The position numbers and the translations under genes are program-made. Shown in pieces: positions 24,631 through 34,470 of a stretch of 64,000 nt of DNA. The DNA comes from Chionoecetes opilio (lineage: Eukaryota > Arthropoda > Malacostraca > Decapoda > Majidae), in the NCBI GenBank assembly GCA_016584305.1, contig JACEEZ010006448.1:134922-198921 (forward strand), given 5' to 3'. Below the pieces are notes generated by a model, which searched no databases, was not told the DNA's origin, and was given only the letters and a program-made list of their open reading frames with translations. Every line of letters begins with the position of its first letter. The stretch's first letter is position 1.

Positions 24631-24655
24631 GTTAGGTGTGTTGAGACCTATACTC

Positions 24656-24873
24656 GCCACATGTTACGTTGGCGAAAATGAGGCCATCTTACTCCCCCCT
24701 TCCGAATGCACGGGATTGGCCGAGGTGTTGGGTGTCGGGGCTTAAGGGCGGAACTTGGAGCCAGGCATTCTCACCCAACACCCAACACCCAACACCCAAC
24801 ACCTCAGCCAATCCCGTGCGTTCGGACGAGGAGATTGAAGGAAGGGGGTATTTTCGCCAACTTAACATGCGTG
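24656..24873. mobile_element. Foldback MITE, copy 1
   Basis: The arms CGCCACATGTTACGTTGGCG and CGCCAACTTAACATGCG continue inward for about 75 bp each and meet at a CACCCAA repeat (four to five units). A second copy is at 29332-29533. Confidence 0.75.
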
Positions 24874-25431
24874 GAGCATAGTCTTGGCTGTGGGCTGCGG
24901 CATCAACACTGCATGAAGGGTTACAGGTGCCAGACAGTGTTGCAGTGTAGTGCAGACCTACTACTTGACAGTGTGCCTGTCTTACATTACTGTCTATGTG
25001 TATTTTCTTTATACATATATACAAAATGCTTTCCCCAAACATATCAGGTAGACCTTAACACAAAGACTGTTCATTAACTAGGGTAACAATAATTCGTACA
25101 TCCTGAACAAAATACAGAATAGTTTTATAGGTGGACTTAAAATTTACAGTACATGAGTTATTACGTGAAGACAAGGAATCATACGTAGCTTAAATAAAAT
25201 CTGGCCAAATAATCACAAATTTGTTGAGGGGAGGAGTGTTTGCAATGGCTGCCCTGCCTTGCAACACCCACAACCAACACAAATACAATAATCCCTCACT
25301 TGAACAAACCCATAAATTTGGGGGAAGGGTTTGTCTGAAAAAGCCAGGGTTTACTGTACAGCCGTGATGCATCAAACAAGTGTCCTGGCATCTACATAAA
25401 TGCCCGGTTATAACTCAGGATGTTGAATCTT

Positions 25432-25728
25432 GCCACCACCACCACCACCACCACACACACCACCACCACCACCACCACCACACACACCACCACCACCACC
25501 ACACTCACCACCACCACCACACTCACCACCACCACCACACACACTCACCACCACCACCACCACAACCACCACCACACTCACCACCACCACCACACTCACC
25601 ACCACCACACAACCACCACCACCACACTCACCACCACCACACTCACCACCACCACCACCACACGCACCACCATCACCACACTCAGCACCACCACCACACT
25701 CACCACCACCACCACCACACTACCGCCA
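25432..25728. repeat. (CAC/CCA)n microsatellite against a SNAPC4 donor
   Basis: About 300 bp of CCA/CAC triplets with CACA and CTCA interruptions, ending 8 bp from the donor of exon 25736-25892. On the transcribed strand the intron therefore begins GTGAGTGTGGCGG and goes straight into GTG/GGT repeats. Confidence 0.95.
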
Positions 25729-25735
25729 CACTCAC

Positions 25736-25892
25736 CCTCTTCCCGTCGGACCCCCTAAGCTTGTGCCACACCACCAGCATGAGGTAGCGGCAGCGCATGT
25801 GGACGGGCAGGCGCCGCGGCAGGTCCATCACTAGCAGACGCCACCCACGCGCCCCAACCTTGCCACGCTGCTGCAGGATGTTGTCTTCCTGC
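25736..25892 (-). CDS. SNAPC4: SNAPC4 exon, Myb repeat Rd
   Basis: The 157-nt exon supplies the last base of the split Arg codon, then QEDNILQQRGKVGARGWRLL and LPRRLPVHMRCRYLMLVVW, completing Rd with its Trp anchors. The acceptor is CCCTCAG. The donor AGG|GTGAGT sits in phase 0 and continues into a 300-bp GTG/GGT tract, seen on the plus strand as CAC/CCA at 25432-25728. Confidence 0.9.
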
Positions 25893-25909
25893 CTGAGGGA
25901 GACACACAC

Positions 25910-28900
25910 AGGGTCATAGGATGGCAAACATAGCAATCTTGAGTCTTTCATAGGATGGCAAACATAGCAATCTGAGTCTTTCATAGGATGGCAAACATAG
26001 CAATCTGAGTCTTTCATAGCTGGGCAAACATAGCAATCTGAGTCTTTCATAGGATGGCAAACATAGCAATCTTGAGTCTTTCATAGCTGGGCAAACATAG
26101 CAATCTTGAGTCTTTCATAGCTGGGCAAACATAGCAATCTTGAGTCTTTCATAGCTGGGCAAACATAGCAATCTTGAGTCTTTCATAGCTGGGCAAACAT
26201 AGCAATCTGAGTCTTTCATAGGATGGCAAACATAGCAATCTGAGTCTTTCATAGCTGGGCAAACATAGCAATCTGAGTCTTTCATAGCTGGGCAAACATA
26301 GCAATCTGAGTCTTTCATAGGATGGCAAACATAGCAATCTGAGTCTTTTATAGGATGGCAAACATAGCAATCTGAGTCTTTCATAGCTGGGCAAACATAG
26401 CAATCTGAGTCTTTCATAGGATGGCAAACATAGCAATCTGAGTCTTTCATAGCTGGGCAAACATAGCAATCTGAGTCTTTTATAGGATGGCAAACATAGC
26501 AATCTGAGTCTTTCATAGCTGGGCAAACATAGCAATCTGAGTCTTTTATAGGATGGCAAACATAGCAATCTGAGTCTTTCATAGCTGGGCAAACATAGCA
26601 ATCTGAGTCTTTCATAGCTGGGCAAACATAGCAATCTGAGTCTTTCATAGGATGGCAAACATAGCAATCTGAGTCTTTCATAGCTGGGCAAACATAGCAA
26701 TCTGAGTCTTTCATAGGATGGCAAACATAGCAATCTGAGTCTTTCATAGCTGGGCAAACATAGCAATCTTGAGTCTTTCATAGCTGGGCAAACATAGCAA
26801 TCTGAGTCTTTCATAGCTGGGCAAACATAGCAATCTGAGTCTTTCATAGGATGGCAAACATAGCAATCTGAGTCTTTCATAGGATGGCAAACATAGCAAT
26901 CTGAGTCTTTCATAGGATGGCAAACATAGCAATCTGAGTCTTTCATAGCTGGGCAAACATAGCAATCTGAGTCTTTCATAGCTGGGCAAACATAGCAATC
27001 TGAGTCTTTCATAGCTGGGCAAACATAGCAATCTGAGTCTTTCATAGGATGGCAAACATAGCAATCTGAGTCTTTCATAGCTGGGCAAACATAGCAATCT
27101 GAGTCTTTCATAGCTGGGCAAACATAGCAATCTGAGTCTTTCATAGCTGGGCAAACATAGCAATCTGAGTCTTTCATAGGATGGCAAACATAGCAATCTG
27201 AGTCTTTCATAGCTGGGCAAACATAGCAATCTGAGTCTTTCATAGCTGGGCAAACATAGCAATCTTGAGTCTTTCATAGCTGGGCAAACATAGCAATCTG
27301 AGTCTTTCATAGCTGGGCAAACATAGCAATCTGAGTCTTTCATAGCTGGGCAAACATAGCAATCTGAGTCTTTCATAGGATGGCAAACATAGCAATCTGA
27401 GTCTTTCATAGCTGGGCAAACATAGCAATCTTGAGTCTTTCATAGCTGGGCAAACATAGCAATCTGAGTCTTTCATAGCTGGGCAAACATAGCAATCTGA
27501 GTCTTTCATAGGATGGCAAACATAGCAATCTGAGTCTTTCATAGCTGGGCAAACATAGCAATCTTGAGTCTTTCATAGCTGGGCAAACATAGCAATCTTG
27601 AGTCTTTCATAGCTGGGCAAACATAGCAATCTGAGTCTTTCATAGCTGGGCAAACATAGCAATCTGAGTCTTTCATAGCTGGGCAAACATAGCAATCTGA
27701 GTCTTTCATAGGATGGCAAACATAGCAATCTGAGTCTTTCATAGCTGGGCAAACATAGCAATCTGAGTCTTTCATAGCTGGGCAAACATAGCAATCTGAG
27801 TCTTTCATAGCTGGGCAAACATAGCAATCTGAGTCTTTCATAGCTGGGCAAACATAGCAATCTGAGTCTTTCATAGCTGGGCAAACATAGCAATCTGAGT
27901 CTTTCATAGCTGGGCAAACATAGCAATCTGAGTCTTTCATAGCTGGGCAAAACATAGCAATCTGAGTCTTTCATAGCTGGGCAAACATAGCAATCTGAGT
28001 CTTTCATAGCTGGGCAAACATAGCAATCTGAGTCTTTCATAGGATGGCAAACATAGCAATCTGAGTCTTTCATAGCTGGGCAAACATAGCAATCTGAGTC
28101 TTTCATAGCTGGGCAAACATAGCAATCTGAGTCTTTCATAGCTGGGCAAACATAGCAATCTGAGTCTTTCATAGCTGGGCAAACATAGCAATCTGAGTCT
28201 TTCATAGCTGGGCAAACATAGCAATCTGAGTCTTTCATAGCTGGGCAAACATAGCAATCTGAGTCTTTCATAGCTGGGCAAACATAGCAATCTGAGTCTT
28301 TCATAGCTGGGCAAACATAGCAATCTGAGTCTTTCATAGGATGGCAAACATAGCAATCTGAGTCTTTCATAGCTGGGCAAACATAGCAATCTGAGTCTTT
28401 CATAGCTGGGCAAACATAGCAATCTGAGTCTTTCATAGCTGGGCAAACATAGCAATCTTGAGTCTTTCATAGGATGGCAAACATAGCAATCTGAGTCTTT
28501 CATAGCTGGGCAAACATAGCAATCTGAGTCTTTCATAGCTGGGCAAACATAGCAATCTGAGTCTTTCATAGGATGGCAAACATAGCAATCTGAGTCTTTC
28601 ATAGCTGGGCAAACATAGCAATCTGAGTCTTTCATAGCTGGGCAAACATAGCAATCTGAGTCTTTCATAGGATGGCAAACATAGCAATCTGAGTCTTTCA
28701 TAGCTGGGCAAACATAGCAATCTGAGTCTTTCATAGCTGGGCAAACATAGCAATCTGAGTCTTTCATAGCTGGGCAAACATAGCAATCTGAGTCTTTCAT
28801 AGCTGGGCAAACATAGCAATCTGAGTCTTTCATAGGATGGCAAACATAGCAATCTGAGTCTTTCATAGGATGGCAAACATAGCAATCTGAGTCTTTCATA

Positions 28901-29163
28901 GGATGGCAAACATAGCAATCTTGAGTCTTTCATAGCTGGGCAAACATAGCAATCTGAGTCTTTCATAGGATGGCAAACATAGCAATCTGAGTCTTTCATA
29001 GCTGGGCAAACATAGCAATCTGAGTCTTTCATAGCTGGGCAAACATAGCAATCTGAGTCTTTCATAGCTGGGCAAACATAGCAATCTGAGTCTTTCATAG
29101 CTGGGCAAACATAGCAATCTGAGTCTTTCATAGCTGGGCAAACATAGCAATCTGAGTCTTTTG
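25910..29163. repeat. 33-bp minisatellite, about 98 copies
   Basis: The unit is CAAACATAGCAATCTGAGTC plus TTTCATAGCTGGG, with a variant TTTCATAGGATGG; some units carry one extra T (CTTGAG, 34 bp). On the minus strand, 33-bp units translate as the 11-residue repeat MKDSDCYVCPA or MKDSDCYVCHP; the 34-bp units shift the frame. The array lies wholly in the intron between exons 29593 and 25892, so it is not expected to be coding. Confidence 0.95.
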
Positions 29164-29331
29164 ACCGGCCTGTAGAAAGGCAGAAATGCTGCAAAACAAA
29201 AAATGAACAAAAATACATTTAAAGTTACACAAAGTAAAAATATTCATAACTTTGTACCTGATATTTTTTCTTAGTTGGAACTAAAATTTATGAGAAAAAA
29301 AACTTAGAACCAGAAGACGGGACACTATACA

Positions 29332-29533
29332 CGCCGCATGTTAAGTTGGCAAAAATGGGACCCCTCACTCCCCCCTTCCGAACACACAGGATTGGCTGAG
29401 GTGTCGGGTGTTGGGGCTTTAGGGCGGAGCTTGGAGTACGGCATTCTCACCCAACACCCAACACCTCAGCCAAACCCTTGTGTTCAGAAGGGGAGAGTGA
29501 AGGGGACCCATTTTCACCAACTTAACATGAGGC
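29332..29533. mobile_element. Foldback MITE, copy 2
   Basis: CGCCGCATGTTAAGTTGGC to CACCAACTTAACATGAGGCG, with the same body and central CACCCAACACC as copy 1 at 24656-24873 but fewer CACCCAA units. Both lie in SNAPC4 introns. Confidence 0.75.
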
Positions 29534-29592
29534 GAGTAGATGTGCCTGACTCCGTCCTGCAGACCTAAAGGGTGGCAGGTCAAGACACACAC

Positions 29593-29720
29593 CTGGTCCA
29601 TGGGGTGGTGGCTAAGCAGGTCATGTAGGTGCGCTTGACCCTCAGCCTGACCTGGGTGGCAGTGCGACCCGGCAGGAAGTGGGCGATGCTGATGTAGTTG
29701 AGGCCAAACAAGTACAGACC
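29593..29720 (-). CDS. SNAPC4: SNAPC4 exon, Myb repeats Rc/Rd
   Basis: The 128-nt exon encodes GLYLFGLNYISIAHFLPGRT then ATQVRLRVKRTYM and ends PWT plus two bases of a split Arg codon. FLPGRTATQVRLR is a typical Myb third helix. The donor is CAG|GTGTGTGT. The polypyrimidine tract of the acceptor is a pure (CT)n array of about 117 bp on the coding strand (plus-strand GA tract 29726-29842). Confidence 0.9.
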
Positions 29721-29725
29721 CTGGG

Positions 29726-29844
<119 letters not shown>

Positions 29845-29944
29845 CTTGTAAATTGATATCATGATGTATATCTATATGAGAAGAAATTGTGAATCTTAGA
29901 AGTAAATATTTAGTTTAGTCATATGAAGTAAAGCTTCATAAGTT

Positions 29945-30158
29945 ATGCTGGTGATGGTAGTAGTAGTAGTTACAGTAGTAGTAGTAGTTACAGTAGTAGT
30001 AGTAAGTTATAGTAGTAGTAAGTTAATAGTAGTAGTAGTCATAGAAGTAGTAGTAGTAGTAAGTTAAAAGTAGTAGTAGTAATTTATAGTAGTAGTAAGT
30101 TAATAGTAGTAGTAGTTATAGAAGTAGTAGTAGTAGTAAGTTAAAAGTAGTAGTAGTA
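29945..30158. repeat. (TAG)n microsatellite, split by a mini-Tigger
   Basis: GTAGTAGTA runs with TTA interruptions occupy 29945-30158 and resume at 30895-30990, with the TA-flanked element 30159-30886 between them. On the transcribed strand the second part lies just inside the intron after exon 30991-31107. Confidence 0.9.
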
Positions 30159-30886
30159 CAGGTTGAAGTTCCCAAACTCGGCAACCTCGGGACCAGCGCC
30201 GAGCCGAGTAATGGAATTTTCCGACTTTTAGAACGTAGATATATTAAGGGGGGAAAAAGCATGAAAATCACATGAAAAAAATCAGTCATCATCATGTCCC
30301 CTGATATTTTCATTCCATCATCACGACGCTGTCTGGGCCACTGCATTAATGCTTTGTCCAAATCTTCACTCTTCCCATGTCTCATGGTCTTACGTATGTC
30401 CATACCTTTCACCGTCTCACTCCTGGCATAAAATTCACGTAACTTTGTTTTCTGTTTCTTGAGGTCATACACTGTAGATGACCCCACACCATATATTTCA
30501 CACAAATTCCGCACTGAGGTTCCGCCATCCAACTTCTTCAAAAGGTCAATTTTCTCAGAAATAGTTAACACATTGTTCTTCCTTTTCTTTTCACTTCCAC
30601 CAGTAGGTGTTCCTGGACGTTTTGGAGCCATAATACCAATAACAGACCCGTAGAAGTACACAAAATAACAGTGTACACAACTCTACAGTCACAACACCAC
30701 TGAACAATAACAACAAACAAATCGGCGGGAGAAACCAAGCGGCCTAGTGTGGTGGCACCCAGCGGCCGACCCGGCAACTACGCGCCGGGTTTTGGGTGTT
30801 CTGCCGTGTTTTGGAAAATCCGGAACCATAGCCGAGTTTTGGGTGTTGCCGAGTCTTGGGATGCCGAGTTTGGGAACTTCAACCTG
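30159..30886 (-). mobile_element. Mini-Tigger DNA transposon
   Basis: CAGGTTGAAGTTCCCAAACTCGG and its inverse CCGAGTTTGGGAACTTCAACCTG are long near-perfect ends flanked by TA (30157-30158 and 30887-30888). The 728-bp element keeps only the 5' part of a transposase gene. Confidence 0.88.
30170..30631 (-). CDS. Truncated Tigger/CENP-B-like transposase (DNA-binding part)
   Basis: From ATG at 30631: MAPKRPGTPTGGSEKKRKNN, a psq-type HTH (SVRNLCEIYGVGSSTVYDLK), then KQKTKLREFYA and HGKSEDLDKALMQWPRQRRD, the start of the CENP-B second HTH. The DDE core is missing; the frame then runs out through the TIR and flanking repeat to about 30116. An intact frame over the DNA-binding part fits a recently active MITE. 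Confidence 0.65.
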
Positions 30887-30990
30887 TACATGTAGTTACA
30901 GTAGTAGTAGTAGTAGTAAGTTAGAGTAGTACTGTAGTAGCAGTAGTAAGTTATAGTAGTTATAGAGGTAGTAGCAGTAGTAGTAGTTAC

Positions 30991-31107
30991 CTTGATCAGA
31001 ATGAAGTCCTCCTCGATAGAAAAGTGTCGGTGTGGGCTTTCTGGGTTGATGATTCGCCACCGGCTGTAGATCTGCGACCTTGTGTAGCCAGGCAGGTGTT
31101 GGTGGAC
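30991..31107 (-). CDS. SNAPC4: SNAPC4 exon, Myb repeats Rb/Rc
   Basis: The 117-nt phase-0 exon has acceptor TGTACAG|GTCCAC, preceded by a TG repeat, and donor AAG|GTAACT, followed by a (CTA)n-type repeat. It encodes HLPGYTRSQIYSRWRIINP, the recognition helix of Rb, and FSIEEDFILIK, the start of Rc. Confidence 0.9.
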
Positions 31108-31109
31108 CT

Positions 31110-31147
<38 letters not shown>

Positions 31148-31508
31148 CATATTATGACACGTAGACATATATATATCCCTTCACTACTACCATGATTTAC
31201 ACACACAAATTGAAGATAATATCAGATACAAAGCAAAGAAATGAATAGAAGGATGTTTCTAGGAGACATTTTTTTCTAGTCTTTTCTTTAATTATCCTTT
31301 CCTCTTATTTTCTTCTACTTCTTAATATTCCCCTGTTGATCCCTTTAATGATCTCCTCAGTCTCCTCACCTGTCATTTTTTCAACCTTTTCTTATCAAAA
31401 CTTGATAAGAAAATATTATTTTCTTATCAATAAAATCTTATCTCTTCTGAACTTGCTAACTGCATGCCTCCCCCCCTCCCGCGGCCTCGCTGCACAAGAC
31501 TTTCTACT

Positions 31509-34160
31509 CATAAGAACATAAGAAAATAAGGAAGCTACAAGAGGCCGCGAGGCCTACACGTGGTAGTTCCTGTCACCTAACACTACCTACATCCACCTTC
31601 CATCCCCATCCATGAACCGGTCCAGCCCCTCTTTAAAGCTCCCCAATGACTCCGCACTAACTACCTGTCTACTGAGTCCATTCCAGTCATTCACCATCCT
31701 ATTTGTGAATCAGTTTTTCCCTATTTCCTTCCTAAATCTACTCCCTTCCAGCTTGAATCCATTACTTCTTGTTCTACCCTGGTTAAAAGCCTTAAGAACT
31801 TTTCCTATCTCTCCTTTATTAAATCCCTTTATCCACTTAAAAACTTCTATCAGATCGCCCCTTACTCTGCGTCTCGCGAGTGAGTGTAACTTTAATAACT
31901 TCAATCTCTTTTCATAACTAAAGTTACACATCCCTTGTATCATTTTGGTCATCCTTTTCTGCACTGTTTCTAACAAGGCTATATCCATCCTGTAATATGG
32001 AGACCAAAACTGAACCGCATAGTCTAGGTGAGATCTGACTAGAGCCAGATAAAGCTTTAGAATAACCTCCGCACTTCTACTTTTAACACTTCTGGTAATG
32101 AATCCTAACACTATTAGCTCTATTTCTAGCTTCAATACATTGTTTCCTAGGTCGGAGGTCCTAGGACCTACCCCCTGCTAGGGTAGGTTAATTTTGGTTA
32201 GGTTAGGTTTATTTTGGTTAGGCAATTTTCTCTAGATATAAGGAGATTACCCTAGATCTAGGGAATTTTACCCCCCCCTACACAACTCTTTAATTACGTG
32301 TTTCCGACGCATAATTTGTTCCCCACCCGAAAACCCCGCATTCCCACAGGTCCCCAAGCTTGTTTGGGGGAAGTGGGAGAGTATGGGCAAACACTAGAAA
32401 TTTACCGTAATTTCGCCCAAGGTTACTGGTGGTTCATTCCATTTCTGCCAGAGGAAGATATAGTAACATGACTCCGTGACATGGATCGTGAGGGCGAATT
32501 GACTTTAGAGTGGGCGAATTGACTCTTATATGTGGGCAAATTGACTTACATGTGGACGAAATGTCTTGTGGGCGAAATGACGAAAATTGCCTAACCAAAA
32601 TAAACCTAACCTAACCAAAATTAACCTACCCTAGCAGGGGGCTTGACCCACCGATAAGCTAAGCTAACCTAACCAAATCTAATCTAACCTAACCTAACCA
32701 AATCTAACCTAAACTACTCAAATCTAACCTACCCTAACCTAACCTAAACAAATCTAACCTAACCTCCTAGCGGGGGGTTGGGGGTTCTGGACACACTAAA
32801 CAAATATAACCTAACCTCCTAGCTCCTATAGACTCCATAGTGTGGGCGAAATGACTCCATAGTGTGGGCGAATTGACCTGTGGGCGAAATTACTCCATGG
32901 TGTGGCGAAATGGCATGTGGGCGAAATGACCCGATACCAACCTAACCATTACCGTCGGCGAGTTTTTCCGATTTGTGTAGGGAGAAAAATATCGGTAGAC
33001 GACAGTACCATGCAGGTACCATGAGGCAAGGATGGGTAATGTCACTGTGGTTATGCAACTTGTTTATGAATGGAGTAATAAGATAAATCAAAGCAAAGAT
33101 TGGTGATGTTGGTATAGACTCAAGAGTATTCATTGGCTCATCAAGTAACACTTAAACCATGATGTAGCACTACTTATTATGAGGAAAGACAACAAAAGGA
33201 ACTCAATTAATAAGGTATTTTAATACTATCATAACCATGAATATGTACAGCCTACAAAGAGAAGACTACGACGATGAAAAAAATTTGAGTTGTTTTGGGC
33301 GAAATTGATATTCCAGGTGCTATATTTCCGTGCTCGCTGACAACATAGAGAAGACCTGAGGTGATATTTGATGTGCAAAGGCTTCTAAACCAGGAAAACA
33401 GTCACAGCAGAGTCTCATTAAGAAGTAAGCAAGTGGTAGGGACACATTACGTACCTACCAGTTGCTTACCTTTTGACGAGGCTCTGTTATGACTCTGTTT
33501 TCTTGGTTTAGAAGCCTCTGCACATCAGTCATTACCTCAGGTCTTCTCTATAGTGTAGTCAGCAAGAACAGAGCACAGTAATGTAGCACCTGGAATATCA
33601 ATTTCGCGCAAAATAACTCTTAAATTCTTCCATCGCCGTAGTTTTCCCTTCGTAGGTCCACCCGCGGCGACCCCGCCTTATCCCCACAATGCACCGATGT
33701 AAACAAACCGTGACGTAGTTATGTCTGGGGCCCATTCCATCTGCCATCTGACTGCCCACTCATTAAGTTTATCTAAGTCTCCCTGCAATATGTTTACATC
33801 AGACTGTGATCCAATAATCCTACCTACCTTAGTATCATCAGCAAACTTGCTGATATCACTGTTAATCCCACTATCCAAGTCGTTGATGTAAATAAAAAAT
33901 AGTAATGGACCCAAAACAGACCCTTGTGGAACTCCACTTGTTACCTGCCCCCATTCAGATTTAGAACCATTAATTGTAAACCTTTGTTGCCTATTACTTA
34001 GCCAAGCTCTGATCCAACGAAGAACCTTCCCATCTATTCCATGAGCCTTAACCTTATTTAAGAGTCTCTCGTGTGGTACTTTGTCAAATGCCTTACTAAA
34101 GTCCAGATATATTATATCATAATCCTTATCATTATCTGCCGTCTCATAAACGTTCCTATA
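31509..34160 (-). mobile_element. CR1-like LINE copy (RT), itself interrupted
   Basis: The inverted tail AAGAACATAAGAAAATAAGG marks the 3' end. RT text on the minus strand: 33678-34190 has IIYLDFSKAFDKVPHERLL, SGVPQGSVLGPLLFFIYIND and ISKFADDTKVG (catalytic FADD); 31710-32135 has LYLALVRSHLDYAVQFWSPY and the closing thumb. About 1.56 kb of unrelated sequence (about 32160-33725) splits it. The 5' end is truncated in the palm domain. Confidence 0.85.
32160..33725. other. Insert in the CR1 copy, two inverted repeats and AACCT motifs
   Basis: Arms near 32174-32227 and 32585-32638 (GCTAGGGTAGGTTAATTTTG and inverse) form a perfect inverted repeat of about 53 bp around a 0.36-kb loop. 32640-32830 is rich in CTAACCTAACC (AACCT). 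GGGCGAAATGAC-type motifs recur at 32490-32590 and 32835-32930. A second inverted repeat, with arms of about 150 bp, spans about 33270-33635 (ATATTCCAGGTGCTA and inverse). No coding sequence is recognised. Confidence 0.65.
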
Positions 34161-34470
34161 AAAACTCATTCTCATCCCTATTCTGTCCATCTTCCTAATG
34201 CAAGAGTTAATCAGTATCTTTACTCCTTCATCCCTTTCACTGGTAAACTCTGGAACTCTCTTCCTGTTTCTATTTTTCCACTTTCCTATGACTTAAATAT
34301 TTTCAAAAGAAGAGTAACAAGACACCTCCCGAACAAAATTGGCTCACCCATCTTTTTTATTTTATTCTCTTACTGTCTTCTTTATAGGGACTGGCAACCA
34401 TTCTCCTATCCACCTCCCCCCCCTCCACACACCTACTATCCACCTATCCCCCCTCTCCACACCCCCACAT

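Larger units (their letters stand above)
31440..34410 (+). mobile_element. LINE 3' fragment split by a CR1-like insertion
   Basis: 31440-31508 (CTGAACTTGCTAACTGCATG to CTTTCTACTCAT) and 34160-34410 (CTCATTCTCATCCCTATTCT onward) are contiguous in the copy at 12690-13030. An ACTCAT repeat at both junctions looks like the target duplication of the element between them. Confidence 0.8.

Noticed and set aside
26115..29218. Repeated MKDSDCYVCPA protein
   Set aside because: The array lies between two confident SNAPC4 exons, and the frame is broken by 34-bp units. Openness follows from the stop-free 33-bp unit.
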